Below are positions 16,367 through 23,832 of a stretch of DNA of 36,074 bases, piece by piece; within the stretch, counting starts at the first letter, position 1, and every line of letters starts with the position of its first letter. Under the pieces are notes generated by a model. It was given only the letters and a program-made list of their open reading frames with translations. It made no database searches and was not told where the DNA came from. The position numbers were made by a program, and so were the translations under genes. Origin of the DNA: an uncultured Prevotella sp. (lineage in GTDB: Bacteria > Bacteroidota > Bacteroidia > Bacteroidales > Bacteroidaceae); assembly GCF_946404925.1 (NCBI RefSeq), contig NZ_CAMJFM010000025.1:1-36074 (forward strand), written 5' to 3'.

Positions 16367-17449
16367 TTAGTGTCTTTGGCGGCGTACAGAAACTCTGGCT
16401 GCGCTATTGCTACTGCTGCTTGCGTTTTCTGATTTCGAAGACTTCTGCTTGGCCACCTTTACGCCCTTGTTCGATGCTGGTTTGTTCTTGGCAGCCTTTA
16501 CTTTCTTAGCTGCTTTTGTATCGCTGATGGCAGCAATGCTATCCAGCGAATCGCGCTTGGCAGGATCGCCAAAGATGGTCTTCTTAAAGGCCTCAAGCTC
16601 AGCCTCAATTCGCTTCTGCTCAGCCGTCATCTTGTCCTTATCGCCATTACACAACTGCGACAAGGTCTTGCCCTGGGCATTGTTGGTTTTATATATCTTG
16701 CCGCGATACATGTTCATGGTAAAGAAATCATCCATCGATACCTGTGCGGCATTATTCAATCCGCTGGCCATCACCGTCTGGCGATTCAGGAATGGTTCCA
16801 GCTCACTATATTTAACCCAGAAAAGGGGATACTGTGTTACCGCCTTTTCGCCATTATCATCGCTGAGTGTAAACTCGTCTTCCTCAACCATTACAGGACA
16901 CAGCGCCTGAACCTTGATGTGGAACGAAGAGTTGGCCTGATCGTAATAGGCACTCTCCTTGAGATAATACTTCTTCACCTCCGATGATGGAATATCGCTG
17001 TTTTCCACCTTCAGTTTGCCGTTCTGCTCTTCATAGCGGATATGATAGTCGTGCAGCAGGTTCTTCATATCCACCTTGGTCTCATCTGTAAACACATCGC
17101 TACCATCGGTAGGATACTCGTAGAGGGGGATATAGCCATTCAGCGCCAACTTAAAGATGTAGGTAAACAGATTGAGCTGCTTGCCCTGAGGCTCTACCGG
17201 ATAGTAGAGTCCGCCATTGGCATCCTCGTCAAGCGATATCTCACGATAGATGTCGCGACGCCACACCACCTCTTCAGGAATCTCGATGGCTGTGGGGTAT
17301 GATATCTGCGCACGCATCGACATGGCTGAAGACGCAGAGTTCTGCTTTGCTTTCTGCTGTTCCTGCTGCTGAGCCTTACGCTGAGGTGGCTGGGCAACGG
17401 CAACTGCTGCAAACAGCACGATGGTGAATAAGAAAAAAACTCGTTTCAT
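16367..17449 (-). CDS. porN: Type IX secretion protein PorN/GldN
   Basis: This 360-residue protein has a signal peptide (MKRVFFLFTIVLFAAVAVAQ), a Gln/Lys-rich linker, and the GldN core with VVWRRDIYREISLDEDANGGLYYPVEP and a second half containing YPLFWVKYSELEP. PorN forms, with PorK, the periplasmic ring of the type IX secretion machine (family knowledge). The C-terminal 75 residues are low-complexity Lys/Ser/Ala-rich and very basic. It is the last gene of the cluster, 16 bp after porM. Confidence 0.93.
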   Translation of the reverse strand: MKRVFFLFTIVLFAAVAVAQPPQRKAQQQEQQKAKQNSASSAMSMRAQISYPTAIEIPEEVVWRRDIYREISLDEDANGGLYYPVEPQGKQLNLFTYIFKLALNGYIPLYEYPTDGSDVFTDETKVDMKNLLHDYHIRYEEQNGKLKVENSDIPSSEVKKYYLKESAYYDQANSSFHIKVQALCPVMVEEDEFTLSDDNGEKAVTQYPLFWVKYSELEPFLNRQTVMASGLNNAAQVSMDDFFTMNMYRGKIYKTNNAQGKTLSQLCNGDKDKMTAEQKRIEAELEAFKKTIFGDPAKRDSLDSIAAISDTKAAKKVKAAKNKPASNKGVKVAKQKSSKSENASSSSNSAARVSVRRQRH

Positions 17450-17465
17450 ATATCTTATACCTTAT

Positions 17466-19025
17466 TTATTTTACTATTACTTCCATTGGATTAGTCAGTG
17501 TACGTGTCAATCCATCAGGACCAACTACTGTTACTCTCGAGATATAGAATCTGCGATTGCGGGCCAGTTTGCGGAAGGTATCCTTCTGGCGACCAGAGAA
17601 CTGTGCGCCATCCGATGCCATTGGAACAGCATTACCCATATTGTCGAAGAACACTGTTTCGAAACTCTGCACTCTGAATGCAATATCAAGTATACCATCG
17701 TCGATAGCAGCGCCCAAGTTTCCCACCTCCACCAGCTGACTCTTTGCCATAGCGCCACCCTTATAGCGTACAGGATTACCATGCTCATCCTTCACAGCAA
17801 TAAATGGTGTTGGGTCGGGCAGTTTCCTCACTCTGAAGGTGTATTGTCCCATCTGCTGCGGACGGCCCGTATTGGTAGAGGTTACCGTGATGACGGCATT
17901 CTGCCCTATCTTCGATGGCTTGGCGATATACTTGCCAGGACCTACTGCCTGCAGGGTTCCATTCGTCATCGAGGCCTGCACCTTATTTAGTGGCACACCC
18001 GGCACGCTGATGCTGATAGGATTTGAGTAACCTGCATAGAGCATATTCATCAGGTCGGCCGATACGGTTGCACTTGGCTCAACCACGGTATAATCCTGCG
18101 AGAACTCGCGGCGGATTCTGTCGCCATTGCCATTCACCATTTCCATATATCCCTTCAGGGTAAAGTCGCCTGTTCTGCCACAAACAGTTTCGTATAGTCC
18201 GTTCTGCAGATTCACCTTCTGTCCGCCAATAAAGATATCGGGCACCTGAGTGGTATCAACTGCAGCCATCACAATACGTGCAGAGAAACGGTCACCCCTA
18301 ACAATCGTCTTCGAATTGGGAATCACAAAGGCATCCAGCAGGTTTACACGTATGTCCTTCACATCGATGTTCTGCACCAGCTTATGCAGCACTTCGCCCT
18401 CGGCATAGCGCACGTCGCTCTGCAGTTTCGACAGCAGAGTAACAGCTGCAGCTGCAGGCATCGACTCGAACATGTATTCCTGCCAGTTCTTACCCATCGC
18501 ACGCTTAGGCACCTCGGTAGTCAGGTTGCTGGCTATGATTTTACGCTGCTTCTCGTCGGTCACCATCGTCAGCATCCGATTGCGGAACGAGTTGATGGCA
18601 TCGTAGAGTTTCTGTCCCTGACCGTTTGTTGGCGAAAGCATCACATAGTTGGCCGGTTCCTGATCCTCTTTATTGCGGATATTGCTTACGTCGCCATCTT
18701 CACCATCAGCCTCAACCACGATGGCCTGCTTCAGGCGGGCAGCAAAGTTATAGAGCGAGTCGCTCATCTGTCGTACCTGCTGAGCCTTGTCATACCACTC
18801 CTTGGTCTTCTGCGGATTGGCCTTCATCTGCTGCTCGAAGGTCTCATAGATAGCCAGGTTCTCCTTCGAAGAGTTGCTGGTAGTACGGTTCAGACTTTCC
18901 TCCACGATAGAGAATCCGTTGAGCACCTCGTTAGAGACATTCAGCGCCAACATAGCCATCAAGACGACATACATCAGATTGATCATCTTCTGGCGTGGAG
19001 AAACGGGTCTTTTCTTGATTGCCAT
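17466..19025 (-). CDS. porM: Type IX secretion motor protein PorM/GldM
   Basis: This 519-residue protein begins with a short cytoplasmic piece (KKRPVSPRQKMINLMYVV) and a single membrane helix of about residues 13-35 that includes conserved NVSNEVLNGF. A large periplasmic part of helical and beta domains follows. PorL and PorM form the proton-driven rotary motor of type IX secretion, with PorM reaching the PorK/N ring. Length and domain order are standard. It lies 40 bp after porL. Confidence 0.95.
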   Translation of the reverse strand: MAIKKRPVSPRQKMINLMYVVLMAMLALNVSNEVLNGFSIVEESLNRTTSNSSKENLAIYETFEQQMKANPQKTKEWYDKAQQVRQMSDSLYNFAARLKQAIVVEADGEDGDVSNIRNKEDQEPANYVMLSPTNGQGQKLYDAINSFRNRMLTMVTDEKQRKIIASNLTTEVPKRAMGKNWQEYMFESMPAAAAVTLLSKLQSDVRYAEGEVLHKLVQNIDVKDIRVNLLDAFVIPNSKTIVRGDRFSARIVMAAVDTTQVPDIFIGGQKVNLQNGLYETVCGRTGDFTLKGYMEMVNGNGDRIRREFSQDYTVVEPSATVSADLMNMLYAGYSNPISISVPGVPLNKVQASMTNGTLQAVGPGKYIAKPSKIGQNAVITVTSTNTGRPQQMGQYTFRVRKLPDPTPFIAVKDEHGNPVRYKGGAMAKSQLVEVGNLGAAIDDGILDIAFRVQSFETVFFDNMGNAVPMASDGAQFSGRQKDTFRKLARNRRFYISRVTVVGPDGLTRTLTNPMEVIVK

Positions 19026-19065
19026 TATTCTATTTTACTATTTGACAATTTACTATTTTACCATT

Positions 19066-19917
19066 TTAAGGAGCCACCGAAGCGCGTACCTGCAGGGCTT
19101 CAATCATGCGGGCATAAATTTTGTTTAGCTCCTGTATCTGTTCGGCCATCTTCTTGGTCTGCTCGTTGATATCGTCGATAGTACCAATCTGCGAGCTGGC
19201 ACTCTTCAACTGCATCTCGTAGACCTTGCAGATGCCTGTAAGTGTACGGTTCAAGTTCTCCATCTCCTCAGAGTCGTGAGCCAGTTTCTCGTTCTGGGCC
19301 GAAACCTTCGAGAGAGTTTCTGTCAAGTGCTTCAGCTCCTCAACATAGCCAGCAGTTGCAGCTTCAAGTTCAGGATTTGGTGAGCTTGAAACAGGAGCGC
19401 CGCCACCAGATACGAAGCCTCCGCTAACAGGAGCGCCGCCTCCTACTGCGCCACCGCCACCGATGACGATGGTACCGCCAGCAGGTGCGTTACTACCGCC
19501 AGCTGTCATTACCTCACCATCAGCCACAGCATCGCCTCCAACAGGAGCTCCGCCACCACCAATAACGATGGTTCCACCACCGCCAACAGATGCACCGCCA
19601 GCAACTGGGGCGCTAACACGTCCTACAACAGTTGGGATATCTTCGCCTGTACGAACATGAGTATCCAGTTCCATACCATCTGCAGTCTTGTCGAAAGGAC
19701 GGTCGAAAGCAGAAAGGAAGAATACAAGCACCTCAGTTCCCATTCCAAGGAACAGGAAGAAGTCGGCACCATCCATGTGGGTCAGTTTAAAGAGCGTACC
19801 CAGAATAACGATCGATGCACCCCAACTATAGGCATAGTTCAGGAATGTCTGTCCAGGAACACTATCCATCCACTTCTGCAAGCGGTAGATGACGTTTAGT
19901 TTGCTGTATGTAGTCAT
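19066..19917 (-). CDS. porL: Type IX secretion motor protein PorL/GldL with a Gly-rich linker
   Basis: This 283-residue inner-membrane protein has two membrane helices (about residues 28-46 and 50-68) in a typical GldL N-terminus (GASIVILGTLFKLTHMDGAD, Glu in GMGTEVLVF being the likely motor-critical acidic residue). A coiled-coil cytoplasmic tail covers about 185-280. Between them, residues 100-175 are extremely Gly/Ala/Val-rich with a twice-repeated unit GGTIVIGGGGA. That linker looks like an expansion of low-complexity repeats. It lies 18 bp after porK. Confidence 0.93.
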   Translation of the reverse strand: MTTYSKLNVIYRLQKWMDSVPGQTFLNYAYSWGASIVILGTLFKLTHMDGADFFLFLGMGTEVLVFFLSAFDRPFDKTADGMELDTHVRTGEDIPTVVGRVSAPVAGGASVGGGGTIVIGGGGAPVGGDAVADGEVMTAGGSNAPAGGTIVIGGGGAVGGGAPVSGGFVSGGGAPVSSSPNPELEAATAGYVEELKHLTETLSKVSAQNEKLAHDSEEMENLNRTLTGICKVYEMQLKSASSQIGTIDDINEQTKKMAEQIQELNKIYARMIEALQVRASVAP

Positions 19918-19935
19918 AACTATCTCGTTTTTAGT

Positions 19936-21378
19936 TTATTTCTTCTTTCCTTTTGCCTTTGTTGTCTTGGCTCGCTCGCTGGTACTGTTAGCCAGACTGC
20001 GAACGCAGCGGAATCCGATGTACGAGCGTGGCTGGTTCTGATATTCTGCTGAACGCCAAGCCGAACGGATATACGACTCAGGATCCTTCCACGAACCACC
20101 TCTTACGCTCTTGCGCTTCAGTCGGTATGGATCCTCCTGAGCAGCATTATATTTCAGCTGTGGATTGATATCGTTCATAGCCTCCACACCTGCCTCTGTA
20201 TAGATGGTGCTGGTCCACTCGGCCACGTTTCCGGCCATATCGTATAGTCCGTTAGAATTGGCCGAATAGATGCCCACACGACTGGTAATCAGGTTACCAT
20301 CCTTGGTATAGTTTCCATTATCTGGCTTAAAGTTGGCATAGTAGCAACCCTTACCACTGGCCACGGCCTCATTGTCCCAAGGGAACTCATTCTGATCCTT
20401 TCCGCGAGCAGCAAACTCCCACTCAGCCTCAGTCGGCAGGCGATAGCGCTGAACATAGCGGGCAGCCGGGCCAAGTCCCTTTAACAGATATTCTGTTCGC
20501 CAAGCGCAGTAAGCATTAGCCTGCTCCCAAGTAACGCCCACCACAGGATAATCGTTGTAGGCAGGGTTCGAGAAGTAATAGCGCAGATACATCTCGTTGT
20601 CAGCATTGGGGAAGTCGTTCACCCAGCATGTGGTATCAGGGAATACATTGACGATATAGGTATTCAGAAAATCCCAAGGGCCCGACAGCGGACGGTTGAT
20701 GCTCTCGCGAATGATTCTGCCCTCATCATCGATATAGGCAGTATCCTTCGATATCCACACTTGCTCATCAGGATCTACAGTGATATCTGTATTCAGATTA
20801 CGCTCCTGTGGATTCAGGCGATTGCGACGCAAGGCAGCTGCAGTATAGTCGTAAACCTCATAGCGATAGTTCAACTGTCTGAAGTCCAGCATCTTATCGC
20901 CGGTAACAGGATTGGTCACATACATGCCGTCTATAATTTCCTGCTCTTCCTCGTTTGGTCTACGGGGCAGCGATTTCTTCCAGTTCAGCACAGTCGAGAT
21001 CTCGTTACCCTCCTTGTCGGTCTTTACCGTCTTATAGGTCTCGTCAATCTCCGAGAGACGCTCGCGGAGGATAGAGTCGCGCACATAGTTCACAAACTGG
21101 CGATACTTTGAGTTGGTAACCTCTGTCTCATCCATCCAGAATCCATCAACAGAAATATCTCTGAGGGGTGTCTTCTTTCCCCACAGAGTATCCTGGTTCT
21201 CGATACCCATCTTCAGATGGCCTCTCTTCACGAGTACCATTCCGTATGGAGTAGGCTCTACAAAGGCCTTGCCTCCAGTACCAGTTACCTCACCGCCATT
21301 AGCAGTCATCATCTTGCTGCCAAAACAACTTGTCAGTAAGAGTACCGCAATGGTGCATAATCCTATCAATTTCTTCAT
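19936..21378 (-). CDS. porK: Type IX secretion lipoprotein PorK/GldK
   Basis: This 480-residue lipoprotein (lipobox LTSC, Cys18) carries a formylglycine-generating-enzyme/SUMF1-like fold: GFWMDETEVTNSKYRQFV near residue 75 and the C-terminal AEWEFAARGKDQNEFPWD, GLYDMAGNVAEW, VRGGSWKD and IGFRCVRS. In type IX secretion this fold is structural; PorK and PorN make the periplasmic ring under the outer membrane. It lies 14 bp after porP. Confidence 0.94.
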   Translation of the reverse strand: MKKLIGLCTIAVLLLTSCFGSKMMTANGGEVTGTGGKAFVEPTPYGMVLVKRGHLKMGIENQDTLWGKKTPLRDISVDGFWMDETEVTNSKYRQFVNYVRDSILRERLSEIDETYKTVKTDKEGNEISTVLNWKKSLPRRPNEEEQEIIDGMYVTNPVTGDKMLDFRQLNYRYEVYDYTAAALRRNRLNPQERNLNTDITVDPDEQVWISKDTAYIDDEGRIIRESINRPLSGPWDFLNTYIVNVFPDTTCWVNDFPNADNEMYLRYYFSNPAYNDYPVVGVTWEQANAYCAWRTEYLLKGLGPAARYVQRYRLPTEAEWEFAARGKDQNEFPWDNEAVASGKGCYYANFKPDNGNYTKDGNLITSRVGIYSANSNGLYDMAGNVAEWTSTIYTEAGVEAMNDINPQLKYNAAQEDPYRLKRKSVRGGSWKDPESYIRSAWRSAEYQNQPRSYIGFRCVRSLANSTSERAKTTKAKGKKK

Positions 21379-21392
21379 ATATACCTATTTAT

Positions 21393-22328
21393 CTATAATA
21401 ATCTCACACTTTTATGCAGATTTCTGCCTTTCTTATACAGATTCAGCTCCGTCTGATATCCCACAAAGAGCTCGTGGCTACCATTCTTGGCGCTGATGGC
21501 CGAGGTGAATATCTCGTAGCTATACCCCAGATGGATACCATGGAAATTGCCACCTACCAGCACTGTCACCGAGTTTGTAGGACTATACGTCAGTCCTGCG
21601 TACATCACCTTTTTATCGTGTTCGTACTTCAGTCGGCCGGTAACATCAGCTCGCCAAGCCACCCCATCAGTACGCCCCAACACAGATGTCTGTACTTTTA
21701 AAAACGGATTATTTAGCCGAATATTGTATCCGGCAGTGAAATAATACGTCGCATCGATGCTTAACTCGTTCGTTTCGCCCAACGCTACCGTCGGCGAATT
21801 AAGGTGCAAAGCCGATACACCAACATACCAACTGCGTGTCTGATAGTAGATGCCCGCAGCCACATCCAGCCCCGTGCCGTTAACCGACGTCGTAGCAAAA
21901 GCAGGGTCGCTGGTATCCTCCACGTCCAGTTTTGTGCCGTCAAAAGTCTCACCCAGCATGCCCGCTTGCGCACCTAAGCTCAGCTTGCCTCCCAGCAGTC
22001 GTTGCTGATAGGCATACTGCACACTCAATCGCTTGTGCGAAAACAATCCGATGGCATCATTCATCAGCTGCACGCCCACACCATGATAAGCCCCCATAGC
22101 ATAGAAAGGCATATCAGCAGCAGCATACATGGTATTAGGATTATGCTCGAAGCCAGCCATCTGGATAGCGTATGCGCCAACCACATTCAGCTTGGCCTCC
22201 TTACCCACAGTTGCAGGGTTAAACGATGGCTCCATCGCCCAATAATGTGCGAAGTTGGCATCGTATTGGCCATACACCTTAGTGGCAACAATCACAAGTC
22301 CTACAACTATAAAAAAGAAACGTTTCAC
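21393..22328 (-). CDS. porP: PorP/SprF-family type IX secretion membrane protein
   Basis: This 311-residue protein begins with GTG: VKRFFFIVVGLVIVATKVYGQ gives a full signal peptide, and no in-frame ATG exists before an upstream stop. The mature part shows the PorP/SprF pattern (FAHYWAMEPSFNPATVGKE, then repeated beta-strands such as LGAQAGML and LGYSYEIFTSAI). It is an outer-membrane barrel associated with the PorK/N ring and surface attachment. It opens the porPKLMN cluster. Its start codon sits inside the 3' arm of a strong hairpin followed by a T-run (22311-22349), so expression may be attenuated. Confidence 0.92.
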   Translation of the reverse strand: MKRFFFIVVGLVIVATKVYGQYDANFAHYWAMEPSFNPATVGKEAKLNVVGAYAIQMAGFEHNPNTMYAAADMPFYAMGAYHGVGVQLMNDAIGLFSHKRLSVQYAYQQRLLGGKLSLGAQAGMLGETFDGTKLDVEDTSDPAFATTSVNGTGLDVAAGIYYQTRSWYVGVSALHLNSPTVALGETNELSIDATYYFTAGYNIRLNNPFLKVQTSVLGRTDGVAWRADVTGRLKYEHDKKVMYAGLTYSPTNSVTVLVGGNFHGIHLGYSYEIFTSAISAKNGSHELFVGYQTELNLYKKGRNLHKSVRLL

Positions 22329-22349
22329 GTTATAATTAACGCGAAACGT
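22311..22349 (-). terminator. Terminator-like hairpin over the porP start codon
   Basis: On the minus strand ACGTTTC-G-CGTT pairs with AACG-T-GAAACGT around a 6-nt loop (AATTAT). In RNA this is a continuous 12-bp stem, the one mismatch being a G.U pair. The tail TTCTTTTTT follows at once and encodes porP codons. The GTG start at 22326-22328 is in the 3' arm. It is either the terminator of the DUF2795 gene or an attenuator of the secretion operon. Confidence 0.7.
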
Positions 22350-22374
22350 CCCTTTTTATTATAATTCTTAAATG

Positions 22375-22596
22375 TTAATACTCGTCTTCGTTGAATAGGA
22401 AGTCTTCCTTAGTGGGATAGTCGGGCCAGATATCCTCGATACTCTCGTATACCTCACCTTCGTCCTCTATCTCCTGCAGGTTCTCCAATACTTCGAGTGG
22501 AGCTCCCGAGCGGATAGCATAGTCTATAAGTTCATCCTTGGTTGCAGGCCAGGGTGCATCTTCTAATTTTGAAGCTAATTCAAGTGTCCAATACAT
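22375..22596 (-). CDS. DUF2795-family small acidic protein
   Basis: This 73-residue acidic protein contains the DUF2795 pattern (LASKLEDAPWPATKDELIDYAIRSGAPLEVLENLQEI) and ends in an Asp/Glu/Tyr-rich tail. The fold is predicted to be small and helical and its function is unknown. It has its own promoter. Its stop lies 46 bp before porP, with no promoter of the usual form in between, so porP may depend on its transcript. Confidence 0.8.
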   Translation of the reverse strand: MYWTLELASKLEDAPWPATKDELIDYAIRSGAPLEVLENLQEIEDEGEVYESIEDIWPDYPTKEDFLFNEDEY

Positions 22597-22641
22597 AATA
22601 CAAGTTGTTAGTTTAACTGATTCATTATTTTAATTCGGCCG

Positions 22642-22649
22642 CAAAAGTA
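22642..22649 (-). promoter_or_regulatory. Promoter before the DUF2795 gene (possibly also the secretion operon)
   Basis: TACTTTTG on the minus strand fits TAnnTTTG, 45 nt before the ATG. No such box is found in the 46 bp between this gene and porP. Confidence 0.5.
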
Positions 22650-22661
22650 ATCAATTATTTC

Positions 22662-23225
22662 CTATCTACCAACATTTTGCCATACTATTTCACTATGATT
22701 AGCGTTAAAATTTATTTTTTTTGCCAAAACAAACAGATAATCACTTAATCTGTTCACATATTGTAATACCGAAGGGGTAATTTCGGCCACTTCTGATAGT
22801 GCCACGATTCTGCGCTCGGCACGTCGGCAAACCGTACGACACACATGCGCCTGAGCTGCCTCCTTGATTCCGCCAGGCAACACGAATCCCTGTCGCTCGG
22901 GTAGCAGCTGCATGATTTCATCCACCTTCTTTTCCAGCAGTTCTATCTCGCCATCAGGAATATGTGCCGATGGCGAAAGCGGCGTAGTCTCCTGGTCGGT
23001 AGCCAAATTGGTGCACACATTAAACAAGCAGTTCTGGATGCGGATAATCATGTCCTTATCAGCATCATCTGCAATCATGGCAGCCAACAGCCCCAAATGA
23101 CTACTCAACTCATCTACTGTGCCATAAGCCTCTAATCGGACGCTGGCCTTCGAAACACGTTGACCACCAACTAGTGATGTTTTACCCATATCACCACCAC
23201 GGGTATAGACTTTAGTTATTTTCAT
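22662..23225 (-). CDS. PduO-type cob(I)alamin adenosyltransferase
   Basis: This 187-residue protein is of the PduO/ACA type, which transfers the adenosyl group of ATP to cob(I)alamin to form coenzyme B12. The N-terminal ATP loop KVYTRGGDMGKTSLVGGQRVSK, the YGTVDELSSHLG segment and the RRAERRI and NRLSDYLFVLAK motifs near the C-terminus are all present. B12 coenzyme is needed by methylmalonyl-CoA mutase in propionate formation. It is 5 bp downstream of the shortened methyltransferase relative and probably cotranscribed with it. Confidence 0.93.
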   Translation of the reverse strand: MKITKVYTRGGDMGKTSLVGGQRVSKASVRLEAYGTVDELSSHLGLLAAMIADDADKDMIIRIQNCLFNVCTNLATDQETTPLSPSAHIPDGEIELLEKKVDEIMQLLPERQGFVLPGGIKEAAQAHVCRTVCRRAERRIVALSEVAEITPSVLQYVNRLSDYLFVLAKKINFNANHSEIVWQNVGR

Positions 23226-23230
23226 ATAGG

Positions 23231-23752
23231 TTAGAAGTTAATAATATAGTTATGTTTATATCTGGTTTTATCAAACATTATGATACCGCAATAATACAGA
23301 TTGTAGGTAATCGAGGTTCGGGTGTCGCTCTCCATCATATGCCAGCGCTCCCAATCACGCCAGATGCCCTCAACCACAATCACCGATTTCTGGTCGCATT
23401 TAGCTATCAGTTTTTCCCATCGATCGTTTTCCTCGATAGTCACCCTTGCCAATTCCACCTTATTTATATGAGTAGCGAAGTTGGTCTTATTACAACCAGC
23501 CTGCCAATACTGTTGGTATTCGTCAGCCATCATCGAGTCAGGTTGGCGCCAGTTAGCCAGTCTGAAGTATAGGCGCCCAAGCTTCTCCTCCAACCAGTCG
23601 TTGCTGTAAAGTCGCTCGTAAGCATAATACGGCCAATGTTCGTTTATCACATAGCGGACAAACGAATAATCGGTTGGCGACTGTATACCAAAGCCACCAC
23701 ACCGATGAATACGACCAAGCCATACCAAATAGCGTTTTAACTGATTCATCAC
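23231..23752 (-). CDS. Conserved hypothetical protein; end pieces of a Bacteroidota methyltransferase family
   Basis: This 173-residue protein opens with GGFGIQSPTDYSFVRYVIN, resembling the HGVHSPFVF opening of a group of class I methyltransferases in Flavobacteriia. It closes with VVEGIWRDWERW and a strand pattern ending IIMFDKTRYKHNYIINF, like the end of the same proteins. The SAM-binding core (a LELGTSLG-like glycine motif) expected between them is absent. It may therefore be a non-enzymatic remnant fold that became fixed in Bacteroidales. It begins the operon with the adenosyltransferase and is divergent from the TPR-AraC regulator. Confidence 0.6.
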   Translation of the reverse strand: MMNQLKRYLVWLGRIHRCGGFGIQSPTDYSFVRYVINEHWPYYAYERLYSNDWLEEKLGRLYFRLANWRQPDSMMADEYQQYWQAGCNKTNFATHINKVELARVTIEENDRWEKLIAKCDQKSVIVVEGIWRDWERWHMMESDTRTSITYNLYYCGIIMFDKTRYKHNYIINF

Positions 23753-23755
23753 TGC

Positions 23756-23763
23756 AAAGATAG
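23756..23763 (-). promoter_or_regulatory. Promoter of the shortened methyltransferase relative (-7 box)
   Basis: TATCTTTG on the minus strand fits TAnnTTTG but lies only 3 nt before the ATG, so the transcript would be nearly leaderless, or ATG at 23749 is used. Confidence 0.45.
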
Positions 23764-23798
23764 TATAAATATCTGAGATTTATTTCATTCTATACTAT
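23760..23798. repeat. ATAGTATA inverted repeat between divergent promoters
   Basis: ATAGTATA at 23760-23767 and TATACTAT at 23791-23798 are exact inverted copies 23 nt apart, placed between the two divergent -7 boxes. It could be an operator for either gene; the high A+T content means chance is possible. Confidence 0.4.
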
Positions 23799-23806
23799 TT
23801 TTTTCT

Positions 23807-23814
23807 TATATTTG
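23807..23814 (+). promoter_or_regulatory. Promoter of the TPR-AraC regulator (-7 box)
   Basis: TATATTTG lies within the block TTTTTTTCTTATATTTGC, which recurs exactly at the two minus-strand promoters at 30028 and 33629. It places the transcription start at about 23820 and so excludes a TTG start at 23812. Confidence 0.65.
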
Positions 23815-23832
23815 CACCAAAATATTACGCTA

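Noticed and set aside
23812..23832. Extended start of the TPR-AraC regulator at TTG 23812
   Set aside because: It overlaps the -7 box; the ATG at 23833 gives a proper signal segment.
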